Below, in pieces: positions 8,624 through 16,998 of a DNA stretch of 64,000 bases. Origin of the DNA: Zygaena filipendulae (lineage: Eukaryota; Arthropoda; Insecta; Lepidoptera; Zygaenidae). How positions within the stretch are numbered: the stretch's first letter is position 1; every line of letters starts with the position of its first letter. Under the pieces are notes generated by a model. That model ran no database searches, had not been told where the DNA came from, and saw only the letters and a program-made list of their open reading frames with translations. The stretch lies in assembly GCA_907165275.2 (NCBI GenBank), contig CAJRBF020000001.1, positions 372,001-436,000 on the forward strand, written 5' to 3'. A program made the translations under genes and the position numbers.

Positions 8624-9310
8624 TTAGTCGAACACCACAAAAGTGTCTAATTTGTTTCTATAGCAACCATTATTTTTAGTACAATCCTTGTTTATAACCA
8701 AATAATTGTAAGGATTGATCCAAATCTTTGAACACATTTCGCGAAATTGACCCCACGTCATGTCTGTATTAACGTGCTCATCATAAACATGTTTCATATT
8801 GGTTTCATCTTGTTTAAAAAGTATAATTAAATTCGCGTTATCTCTCACTAACTGTTTAGGGATTTTACTATATGTTTGGTTGAGATAAAAACAATCAATA
8901 TATTTGTGTCTGCCCATTGCAAAGTAATCTCGTATGTTATTTTGATTTTCACATGCAACGTCGTCAAATACAATCACGGAGTAGGGTTTAGCATCTTGTA
9001 GACTTAAAACTTCATCTTTATCACGATACTTTTCAAATAAAACATTTGGAACTCGTTCCAAAACCTTTTCTAAAAACACATATTTTGGTTGTTGTAATGT
9101 TTTAGAATAAACATACACATTTCGATAATGTAACCCGTTTTCGTGCAAAAGTAGTCCAATCATCAAATTTGTTTTCCCACAGCTCGACGGTCCACAAATG
9201 ATGCATCGTACAGTGCTAGGTAGAAGACTTCCATGACGTGACATGGTATTTTTTACTTCGACAAAAACATTATCAATATTTAACGATTGTGACTGTTTAA
9301 CAAACTTCAT
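8624..9310 (-). CDS. FtsK/HerA-type (A32-like) genome-packaging ATPase
   Basis: 228 residues from the ATG at 9310. Walker A is GPSSCGKT (40-47) and Walker B is SVIVFDDV (111-118). A DCFYLNQTYSKIPKQLVRDNANLI segment follows, the sensor region of A32-like ATPases. It would pump DNA into preformed capsids. It is the first gene of the minus-strand unit; the 270 bp upstream of it hold repeats and a palindrome shared with the other copy. Intact, and near-identical to 22845-23531. Confidence 0.9.
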   Translation of the reverse strand: MKFVKQSQSLNIDNVFVEVKNTMSRHGSLLPSTVRCIICGPSSCGKTNLMIGLLLHENGLHYRNVYVYSKTLQQPKYVFLEKVLERVPNVLFEKYRDKDEVLSLQDAKPYSVIVFDDVACENQNNIRDYFAMGRHKYIDCFYLNQTYSKIPKQLVRDNANLIILFKQDETNMKHVYDEHVNTDMTWGQFREMCSKIWINPYNYLVINKDCTKNNGCYRNKLDTFVVFD

Positions 9311-9439
9311 GATGCACGTGTCAAGTCAGTAGTGTGCTATTTCGTTAGTTACATTTATTTTTAAGTCAAAACATGAGAACTACTAGACGTCTAATCGTTT
9401 CATGGTATGGATTTCGCTGTATTATCATTCCACAGATAA

Positions 9440-9582
9440 ATCTTTTGTAATTGATCTGACAAATGATCGATCCGACAAATGAATCTTTTTGATTGTGTGG
9501 TCCAGGGCCTGGACCACTGGAATGATTTTGCGAGCGATAATTGTTTTTGCATGATCGATCCGACAAGTGAATCATTTTGATT
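9440..9582. repeat. Diverged direct repeats with GATCGATCCGACAA motif
   Basis: The block gatcgatccgacaa(a/g)tgaatc, ttttgattg, tggtc...tggacca, then gatttcgcgagcga occurs once at about 9468-9535 and again from 9553 into the palindrome. The palindrome is therefore the second, elaborated unit of a ~90-bp tandem repeat. A shorter gatctgacaaat unit lies just to the left. Such repeat clusters often mark viral origins or enhancers. In the other copy this short unit is expanded (23670-23720). Confidence 0.6.
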
Positions 9583-9684
9583 GGTATATATTGTATGGTC
9601 TGGACCATCGGAGTGATTTCGCGAGCGAGCACGTGCTCGCTCATTGCGAAAGAACGAAGTGGTCCAGAACATACAATATATACC
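9583..9684. repeat. 102-bp imperfect palindrome at the edge of the repeated block (left copy)
   Basis: The outer arms ggtatatattgtatg (9583 on) and catacaatatatacc (to 9684) are perfect inverses. Inside them tggtctggacca faces tggtccag-acca, and tttcgc faces gcgaaa. The core gagcgagcacgtgctcgctc (9623-9642) is a perfect 20-bp palindrome. The structure lies upstream of the ATPase gene and just inside the point where the two copies stop matching. It could be an origin, a telomere-like end or a joint of two inverted termini. Confidence 0.8.
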
Positions 9685-9687
9685 TAC

Positions 9688-10112
9688 TTTCCTCCTCACT
9701 CGACATGGCGCTAGGAGTTTTAGCCATCTTATCGGTGTAGTACGCTGTATACAAATGAGTCACGCTCAAAGTTTGTCGGGGCAGTCGGTGCAATTTATGG
9801 TAGGTAAAATAATAGAAAGAGGCGTGGAGGGGATATCAGCGGAAATTATAAACACAAATGCTCTTGTGCATATTTTTATTTCAAGGAACAAATACTTAGT
9901 TACTGTTTTCGAGGTTTTAATTTTGGTTACCTATATTTCGAAAATCTACTTTTATTCTGCAATCGTATAACGCAAATCAATGTGTTCATGAAAAAGTAAG
10001 TGGGTACACGTTTTTACTCAGAACCGAATTCGTTACGTTACGCTCGATGCCATATCTAGTTCGTTCCATCATCTGTGGTAAAGACATTTTGCTTATTTTG
10101 TTTTTTTTGCTC
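9688..10112. other. Intergenic region before the plus-strand early-type genes
   Basis: No ORF with recognisable features and no clear inverted terminal repeat relative to 23590-23927. An ATG-led frame near 9644-9970 has no supporting motif. If the right Polinton begins at 9688, this is its left leader. Confidence 0.4.
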
Positions 10113-10119
10113 TATAAAA
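10113..10119 (+). promoter_or_regulatory. TATA-box-like promoter for the spliced small gene
   Basis: TATAAAA in a gctctataaaaacac context, about 95 bp upstream of the proposed split start codon at 10211. The spacing suits transcription initiation near 10145. Confidence 0.45.
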
Positions 10120-10210
10120 ACACAGGTGTCAATTAAATGGCATTATAATTAATTCATCTCTTGATTAAAGTGCATCGACGCTGGTAATAAAGCAGTAAGG
10201 ATAAATCAAA

Positions 10211-11477
10211 ATGTACGTAAGTACTTGCATTATTTACATTTTATTCTAATTTATTGAGAATAATTTGGAGGTTCTATATTATGTTTTTTAAAGTTATCGT
10301 GTATAGTTATTTTGTGAAGTTGTTGTAAAGTCATTGTGTTAACTAATTAGGTACACATAATTTAGGATACGCATCTGATTTAAATTGTTTGGCAAGATAA
10401 AATGTGTTTAAGAACATGTTATCTGTGTTGTGTACTATAAAAAATAAATAAATAAAAATTATAACAAATAATGTTTTAAATTTCAGGTCGGATATTGAGT
10501 ATTCATCGGATGAGCTCCAGGGTGCAGTGGCTGCCGCGCCGGTAGAAAAGCCTAAAAAAAAGACACCGAAAAGAGCGCTAGAGGCTTCGGCATCGTCAGT
10601 TAGGTAAGAATAGTTTATGCACTGTTTAATAAGATTTTTTAGTTTAATATGATTTTGCACTGGGGGATTTATGCAATAATGAAAAAATCCAAATGTATTT
10701 TACAGATCCAAAAAGAAGCCTAACACCAATAGCCACAGCAGCGACAGCAGGAGTGCGTCGACCTCAACGAGGTAGGTAAATAGAAATTTTACATTGAATA
10801 CCTATTAGTATTTTTAAATGTCTGTTTTGAACTTTATTTCTTGTGTGTTGTGCCGTGTTGTCCATCTGTTTTGCTATCGAACCACGACAATTTTTGTAGT
10901 GGCTTGAGTTTTTTATACTATACATTTATATATATTTTTTACAGCAGTAGCCTTATTAACCGGTTACTGTGAACCAACTTACTTATTATAAGTTACAAAC
11001 TAAATAATTGATTTTAAAATTTAACTTGTTCATTATTTATAATATTTTATATTTTAGACTTTTAGGTAGTTAATGGGTAATATCGCTTAATTTGTGTAAC
11101 ATTTTTTTATTTTTATTTTTTACAGCTCGGAATACGAACGAGGCCTCTTCGGTCTGGAGCCGGTGACAAAACAAACAAATAAGCTGTCTACCAACACCGG
11201 CCTCCAGACCTACCTCAGCACTCGAGTCCCCGGCGGGAAAGTTCGCCGGGATAAACATCTGGAAGGAGATTTTTATATAGAGGTACGAGTTTATAATACT
11301 GAAGAGGCTGCGACCGCACAGCCAGATCAACGGTGGCGGTCAGCGCAAGTGGCTTTGAAATTAAAATTAAATCGGGATACTTCGCAATGGGAAGCCTTGC
11401 AAAAGTTCATGCACAAAGCACACGAGCTGTTTACTGATAGCGAACCTGTATTTTTTAGTGACAAAGGTTTTAAGTAG
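10211..11477 (+). CDS. Spliced Polinton accessory protein (four exons, split start codon)
   Basis: Three coding exons join in frame with consensus acceptors: 10487-10603, 10706-10771 and 11126-11477. The frame has no ATG of its own. Exon 1 can supply AT at 10211-10212 before a GTACGT donor, which with the first G of exon 2 makes a start codon split by intron 1. The ~178-residue product has an acidic start, an Ala/Pro/Lys-rich stretch, a Ser-rich linker and a C-terminal domain (about residues 70-178) rich in beta-type segments. I do not recognise the family. Position just upstream of PolB on the same strand suggests a replication or regulatory role. The start assignment is the least certain part. 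Confidence 0.55.
10945..10972 (+). other. Possible alternative terminal exon with early stop
   Basis: After a T-rich tract and acag (10941-10944), an exon entered in the same phase as the 11126 exon reads eight codons and then TGA (10970-10972). Use of this acceptor would give a short isoform ending after the Ser-rich linker. Confidence 0.25.
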
Positions 11478-11585
11478 ATAATTTAAATTATTTTCACCTA
11501 CACTGTATTTTACAAGCTTCTGCGGAGTACCTATCTCCATTTAGTTTTACTTTTTATTGTCATTCATAGTAATTTAACATAAATA

Positions 11586-14500
11586 ATGCCGTATTGCGAA
11601 GATTGTAAAGTTTTTGTTAGTCGTGTTCGTTGGATAGGTCACTTGCGAAGTACTGATCATAAAAATAAAAATTATTCTACATTAAGTGAAGGTATCCTCA
11701 AAATTAATTCCGCTTTTCGCAACAGAATAGCCTCATATAAAGTTACATCATCGGATTCTGAGGATCAGGCCTCAATAGAAAGTTTTTTAGATCATATACA
11801 AACTAAAATCAAGTCGTTAATTGAAATGTCACTTAAGCAACATCACTGTGTCAAGGCCAATTTCGAATATTTTGGGGTTTTTCTCTTGTTAAAAAATGAT
11901 TCCCAAGAGATAAAATCATTTGGCACGAAAAATTTTACTCTTTATCAAAATTGCAATCTTGATACTTTATTTTTCGAGGTAAAAACCAGTTTGATCAAAA
12001 AAGCAAGTGAATTTCAAGAGCGTGATAGTGGTTGGACATTTTTGCATAATTCCCATTTAGAAGTTAACATAAACAAATATCAGCCTTTGCGTGGTTCAAG
12101 TTTCATTGAGTTGCCGGCTTTAATCAAATCAAAGAAAGCCTGTTTAAATATAAAGAATAATGATAATTTTTGTTTTTTATGGTCAGTAACTGCTGCTTTG
12201 TATCCTGCTCAACGTCATTCTGATAGAGTTTCATCTTATCCTAAATTTAATGACGTGTTGAACGTGGATGGCTTATCGTTCCCAATGAGTTTCTCAGACA
12301 TCGCTCGGTTTGAACAGAACAATCCGCATATATGTATTTTTGTATACGGTTTAAATGATAAGAAGTTAGTGGTCGGTCCACTTTACAAATCAGACGCATT
12401 GAACAAAAAAGTTATTCACTTACTTTATCTTGAAGAAGGTGATATGTCGCATTACTGTTTGATAAAGGATCTGTCGCGTCTTGTTAGAAGTCAAATTACT
12501 AAGCATTGTAACAAATTGCACTTTTGCGATCATTGTTTACAATTTTTCAACTCGAACGATCAGTTATGTTCTCATATCTGCGGAGGTGTGGCTACCGAAT
12601 TACCTCCAAAAGGTTCCTTTATAGAATTTAAAAATTATGACCGAAAGCAAAACGTTCCTTTTGTTGTTTATGCAGATTTTGAAGCTATGCTCGAAACTTA
12701 CGATAGTTGCGAACCCGATCCGTTAAAATCTTCTACAGTGACTCAACAGCGACATGTACCTGTAGCTTTTGCCTATCACCTCGTTTGTACAGTAGATTCA
12801 CGATACAACCACATAACCTCATATAGAGGACGTGATTGTGCAGATAAGTTTGTTAAATCTATTTGTGACGATGCAAAGAAAATCAGCGAAATATTAAATA
12901 AAAACGTGCCTATGGTTTTTACTGATACTGATGCTTATAATTATGAGAACGCAGAGACTTGTCACATTTGCGAGGGTCTAATAACAGTAAATAAAGTTCG
13001 TGATCATTGTCATTTGACAGGACAGTTCCGTGGCGCTGCTCATAGTTACTGTAATTTAAAATATCAAGTACCAAAGTTCTTGCCTGTTGTCTTTCATAAC
13101 CTGTCGGGTTATGATTGTCATCTTTTTATCAAAGAATTAGGAAAAGCCCCCGGGTCTATTAAGGTAATACCGAAAACAAAAGAAAACTATATTTCTTTCA
13201 CAAAGTTTATTCCGATTTCTGGACAAGATTATTTTCAAATAAGATTTGTGGATTCATTCAAGTTTTTGGGGACAAGCTTAGAAAAGTTAGCCGCAACCAT
13301 GAAAAAGGATGAATTTAGATACTTAAAATTTTACTATCCTGATGAAAAACACTTTAATCTGCTCACTCGAAAAGGAGTGTATCCATATGATTACATGTCT
13401 AGTTGGGAACGATATGCTGATACCTGTTTACCGTCTAAAGACCGTTTTTTTAACTCGCTTACGAATGAGTCAATTACCGATGAAGATTACGAACACGCTC
13501 GAGCGATGTGGCTTGAGTTTTCTATTAATAATATGGGTCAATTTACTGATTTGTATCTCGAGTCAGACGTCCTTTTGTTGACTGATATCTATGAAAATTT
13601 TAGATTAACATGTAAACAATATTATCAACTCGATCCCGCCTTTTATCTTACTGCACCAAGTCTTTCATTTGATGCAATGCTTTTAAAAACTCGCGTTCGG
13701 TTGGAACTTATAAGTGATTTAGAAATTTTTCGTTTGATACAACAAGGTATTAGAGGTGGCGTTTGCATGTGCTCCAAACGACACGCTAAAGCTAATCATA
13801 GATATCTGGAAACTTTTGACCCCTCTACGCCAAGCTCGTACATTATGTATTTAGATTGTAATAATTTGTACGGATATAGTATGTGTCAAACATTACCTCA
13901 TTCAGACTTCAGATTTTTAAGCGATAGTGAAATTAAGAAGTTAGAGTTAAATATAATACACATTACGGATGACGCTGAAAATGGCTTTATTCTTGAGGTT
14001 GATTTATTTTATCCTCCAAATTTACACACCCAACACAATGATTTTCCATTTTGTCCTGAAAAAATTAAATCTCCCACAGGAAAAACAAAAAAATTAATAC
14101 CCAACTTATATGACAAATATCACTACGTTATTCATTACGTTCACCTTAAAAAATGCTTAGAACATGGTTTGGTTTTAAGAAAAATCCATCGAGCTATAAC
14201 TTTCAAACAAAGTAATTTTTTAAAACAATATATAGACCTTAATACTGAGCTGCGTCAAAGAGCTCAATCTGTTTTTGAACAAGATTTTTTTAAATTGTTA
14301 AATAATAGTATATTTGGAAAAACATTGGAAAACACAGAACAATGGGTAGATGTACGATTGGTAAATAAGTGGTCAGACATGAATAACCAAACAAAAAAAT
14401 TTATTGGTGCCGAGAAGTTGATAGCGAACCCAAATTTTCACAGCGCATCAATATTTTCTGACGACCTAGTAGCAATACAAATGAAACGTTCAAGGGTTGT

Positions 14501-15107
14501 TCTAAACAAGCCGATCTACATTGGATTTGCTGTACTCGAACTTTCTAAAAGTCATATGTATGACTTCCATTACTCAGTAATAAAGCCATTTTACGAAAAT
14601 CGTATTGAAGTATGTTATACTGATACTGATAGTTTTATTTACAATGTACAGACAGAAGATGTTTACAGAGATTTTAAAATGAATTTTCTAAAATATTTTG
14701 ATACTAGCAGTTACGATTACAATAACAAGTTTGGTTTGCCAATTGTAAACAAAAAGATTCCTGGGTTGTTTAAGGACGAAATGGGTGGTAAGATAGTTAA
14801 GGAGTTTGTAGGGTTAAGGTCAAAGCTTTATTGTATTAAAACTTTAGACAGAACGATTAAAAAAGCAAAAGGAACAAAACGAAATGTAATTAAAAATTTG
14901 CATGCATCAGACTATAAACATGTCTTATACAATTGTGATGTCGTTCGAAAAAGAAACGTTTTGTTTAAAACAATCAAGCATGAAATATTTACTCAATCCG
15001 TAAATAAAATTGCTCTTTCAGCCAATGATGATAAGCGGTTGTTAGAATCAGATAAGGTGACAACCATCGCCTGGGGTAATCAGTCAATATTTGGTTGTAC
15101 TGCTTAA
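11586..15107 (+). CDS. Family B DNA polymerase, protein-primed type, with N-terminal zinc finger
   Basis: 1173 residues from an ATG. An N-terminal C2H2 finger (C4, C7, H19, H25) precedes the 3'-5' exonuclease motifs VYADFEAM (~360, Exo I), HNLSGYD (~504, Exo II) and YLESDVLLLTD (~656, Exo III). Polymerase motifs follow: YLDCNNLYGYSM (~754, motif A), KLLNNSIFGKT (~903, motif B), CYTDTDS (~1008, motif C) and GLRSKLY (~1073). Between Exo I and Exo II is a Cys/His cluster (CHICEG ... DHCHLTGQFRGAAHSYCN, ~458-490) like endonuclease VII/HNH zinc folds. It would replicate the element's genome. No stops or frameshifts. The AATAAA near 15312 is its likely poly(A) signal. Confidence 0.93.
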   Translation: MPYCEDCKVFVSRVRWIGHLRSTDHKNKNYSTLSEGILKINSAFRNRIASYKVTSSDSEDQASIESFLDHIQTKIKSLIEMSLKQHHCVKANFEYFGVFLLLKNDSQEIKSFGTKNFTLYQNCNLDTLFFEVKTSLIKKASEFQERDSGWTFLHNSHLEVNINKYQPLRGSSFIELPALIKSKKACLNIKNNDNFCFLWSVTAALYPAQRHSDRVSSYPKFNDVLNVDGLSFPMSFSDIARFEQNNPHICIFVYGLNDKKLVVGPLYKSDALNKKVIHLLYLEEGDMSHYCLIKDLSRLVRSQITKHCNKLHFCDHCLQFFNSNDQLCSHICGGVATELPPKGSFIEFKNYDRKQNVPFVVYADFEAMLETYDSCEPDPLKSSTVTQQRHVPVAFAYHLVCTVDSRYNHITSYRGRDCADKFVKSICDDAKKISEILNKNVPMVFTDTDAYNYENAETCHICEGLITVNKVRDHCHLTGQFRGAAHSYCNLKYQVPKFLPVVFHNLSGYDCHLFIKELGKAPGSIKVIPKTKENYISFTKFIPISGQDYFQIRFVDSFKFLGTSLEKLAATMKKDEFRYLKFYYPDEKHFNLLTRKGVYPYDYMSSWERYADTCLPSKDRFFNSLTNESITDEDYEHARAMWLEFSINNMGQFTDLYLESDVLLLTDIYENFRLTCKQYYQLDPAFYLTAPSLSFDAMLLKTRVRLELISDLEIFRLIQQGIRGGVCMCSKRHAKANHRYLETFDPSTPSSYIMYLDCNNLYGYSMCQTLPHSDFRFLSDSEIKKLELNIIHITDDAENGFILEVDLFYPPNLHTQHNDFPFCPEKIKSPTGKTKKLIPNLYDKYHYVIHYVHLKKCLEHGLVLRKIHRAITFKQSNFLKQYIDLNTELRQRAQSVFEQDFFKLLNNSIFGKTLENTEQWVDVRLVNKWSDMNNQTKKFIGAEKLIANPNFHSASIFSDDLVAIQMKRSRVVLNKPIYIGFAVLELSKSHMYDFHYSVIKPFYENRIEVCYTDTDSFIYNVQTEDVYRDFKMNFLKYFDTSSYDYNNKFGLPIVNKKIPGLFKDEMGGKIVKEFVGLRSKLYCIKTLDRTIKKAKGTKRNVIKNLHASDYKHVLYNCDVVRKRNVLFKTIKHEIFTQSVNKIALSANDDKRLLESDKVTTIAWGNQSIFGCTA

Positions 15108-15437
15108 TTTTTTTCACTATTTCATAGAATGTAACTATTAATATAGAGTATTATAAAATATTAGGTAGAAATAAGATTGTTTAAATTATCCGTAGGATAA
15201 TGATTATTATAATTATCTACGAAATTGTAAGCAATATTATGTAATAGATATGTATTAATATTAAGTAAATATGAATACAGTGTAAGTTAATTTTAGTGTT
15301 TTCTGAAATATAAATAAATTTTAAATTACATTAAAACCAAGAGTTTTATTTGACTTTTCACTTTGATACAAATACAATGTTGCTGTTTGAACATGTACCG
15401 ACATGTTTCATTATAATCACAATAATAACATATAACA

Positions 15438-15626
15438 TTACAACATAGAAATATGATCATCAGTCTCCGTGCTTGTACAAACAGTAACATGTTTAGACAT
15501 GTTCCAACTTGGAAACTTCAACACATAGGCACTGTAGTTTTGTTTAGCTCCTAGAACAGTCATTACCGAGACGCGCTCTACCGAGGTACTGTCATCAGCT
15601 TCGTATCGATTTGGAATTGTAAGCAT
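15438..15626 (-). CDS. Small minus-strand ORF, hypothetical
   Basis: 62 codons from an ATG at 15626, ending TAA at 15438. On the minus strand an AATAAA lies about 90 bp downstream (plus-strand tttatt near 15347), so a short transcript converging on PolB is possible. No family recognised. It could be the last exon of a longer spliced gene or chance. Confidence 0.3.
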   Translation of the reverse strand: MLTIPNRYEADDSTSVERVSVMTVLGAKQNYSAYVLKFPSWNMSKHVTVCTSTETDDHISML

Positions 15627-15701
15627 GCATTTTTAATTTGTTAAGTACCTACTGTTATTCTGATAAGTGAACCGATTATAATTTTTTGATTGTTTCAGAT
15701 C

Positions 15702-16145
15702 ATGTCTACTCCTAGTGATATATATGAACAATGCGCACAAGATCCTCTAGAAGGGTTTAGTCAAGAATTTCCTGAAGTCAGCAAAAGGAAAAAGTCCAGA
15801 AAGCTGCAGCCAACGTTGCTTTCACAAACCACACAAGCCGCCTTTGAAGAGGTGTTTAACAAGAACGAAGATGGAGCATGCAGTTCATTGAGCAAGCAGA
15901 GTGTTAAAAAGAGGAGCTTTGGCACCACATTCGTAGCCAGCAGGGAGCCGTTAAGGAAAACAACAAAGCTAATTAAACTTAGCATTACTGACGTAAGCAA
16001 TCCAGAAAATTCGTTGGTGTTAGTGAAGGCTCAATATCCTGTTAAGGATGGAAGTGCAACAGATCATATTTTGGATGATGCTGAGGCATTAATTAACAAA
16101 ATTTCAAAAACAATATGCGGCTATAGTGCATGTTTATACATGTAA
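15702..16145 (+). CDS. Polinton accessory ORF, hypothetical
   Basis: 148 codons from the ATG at 15702, preceded by a strong acceptor-like sequence (ttgattgtttcag at 15686-15698), so an upstream exon is possible. The first half is polar and lysine-rich (residues ~25-75); the second half (LIKLSITDV ... LVLVKAQYPV) has beta-like alternation. An AATAAA follows near 16384. The last ~130 bp are duplicated in degenerate form just downstream (16197-16325). It lies between PolB and the minus-strand block. Function unknown. Confidence 0.45.
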   Translation: MSTPSDIYEQCAQDPLEGFSQEFPEVSKRKKSRKLQPTLLSQTTQAAFEEVFNKNEDGACSSLSKQSVKKRSFGTTFVASREPLRKTTKLIKLSITDVSNPENSLVLVKAQYPVKDGSATDHILDDAEALINKISKTICGYSACLYM

Positions 16146-16325
16146 AATTTATAAGTAAGATGAAGAAAATAACGTAGAGGAAGACAAAGTATGTTGGCAA
16201 TCCAAGTCGATGGCGCTAGTGACGGCTCAATATCCAGTTCAGGATGAAAGTGCTACAAATAATATTTTGGGTGGTACTGAAGCATTAATTAACAAAATTT
16301 CAACGACAGTATAACGGCTATGTGT
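15997..16325 (+). repeat. Tandem duplication of the accessory ORF 3' end (200-bp period)
   Basis: Segment 15997-16130 (gcaatcc ... ggctcaatatcc ... gcattaattaacaaaatttc ... cggctat) recurs at 16197-16325 with about 80% identity by eye. The second copy keeps a similar reading pattern but now follows a stop and carries its own TAA. It looks like a relic of a longer or duplicated C-terminus. Confidence 0.75.
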
Positions 16326-16497
16326 AAAATTTGTTATTTGTTTATGTAAGATGACTATATTTATATTCATATATGTTTTTGTAATAAAACAATGGTCTAA
16401 TAAAATCGGTGTTTTCATAATACTATACGAGGGTAAGGTTTAGTAAAAAACCAAGTTATTTTTAATTATTTTTAATGAAAAAATTAAGTGATAGATT

Positions 16498-16998
16498 TCA
16501 ATTACTAAAATAGTTTTCTAAATAACATAATTTTAAACAAGTTACATTTTTTAACGCACAATATTTCTTATGATTAACACAGTTATGGTTGAATAAATCA
16601 GTACAGTACACTTTATGTAATGTAGAAAAGTTTGAAAATCTTATTTCTTCAAGTTTCTTGCTTAAATCTATAACTTCGCAATTAGAGCATAATTCTTTGA
16701 TCCACTTGATTTTTTCGATTCCTTTTACTAGGACCTTTTTATGTTCTAAATAAGGGACGATGACTCGTTGAAACTCTCTATAATCTATATAGCCTTCATT
16801 CCAGTAAATACCTCTGTTTCGTTGCAACCACTGAACTTGTTTTTTTTCTTCGAATGTTAAAAAATTATAGGGGTATGGTGGTTTAACTAAAAATGTTTGT
16901 GTTTGGTATTTTGTTGCAATTGACACTTCTTTAACAATGAATTTATTATTCGCATCTTTAAAACCTTGAAGATCGGCTATTATAATGTCAGGATTCAT
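16498..16998 (-). CDS. Exonuclease-like (DEDD-type?) Polinton protein
   Basis: 166 residues from the ATG at 16998, which overlaps the major capsid stop by ATGA. The start DIIIADLQGFK ... FIVKEVSI (Asp9, Glu24) has the D-x-E spacing of DEDD-family exonuclease cores. KPPYPYNFLTF, IYWNEGYIDY and a C-terminal Cys/His cluster (CTDLFNHNCVNHKKYCALKNV, given here only as a position: about 131-151) follow. I recall similar small proteins beside insect Polinton capsid genes, but nuclease function is inferred from the first motif alone. The left copy lacks this gene because the LINE cuts in before it. Confidence 0.45.
   Translation of the reverse strand: MNPDIIIADLQGFKDANNKFIVKEVSIATKYQTQTFLVKPPYPYNFLTFEEKKQVQWLQRNRGIYWNEGYIDYREFQRVIVPYLEHKKVLVKGIEKIKWIKELCSNCEVIDLSKKLEEIRFSNFSTLHKVYCTDLFNHNCVNHKKYCALKNVTCLKLCYLENYFSN

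Larger units (their letters stand above)
2818..9687 (-). mobile_element. Polinton/adintovirus-like element, left copy (partial, virion-gene block)
   Basis: About 6.87 kb homologous to 17040-23927 in the same orientation, ~99% identical by eye (for example about four differences across 4850-5290). It holds, on the minus strand, major capsid (broken), basic protein, penton-like, protease, PLA2, integrase, fibre-like, acidic protein and packaging ATPase genes. Homology ends at 9687 (tacctac), right after a large palindrome. The left side is cut by the LINE, so its own exonuclease-like gene, and possibly its polymerase, would lie upstream of the window or are lost. Polintons integrate through their own integrase and replicate with their own PolB. 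Confidence 0.85.

Noticed and set aside
9366..9970. ORFs of 90-110 codons over the Polinton repeat/palindrome region
   Set aside because: They are translations of repeats and palindromes on both strands, lack motifs and differ between the copies in length.
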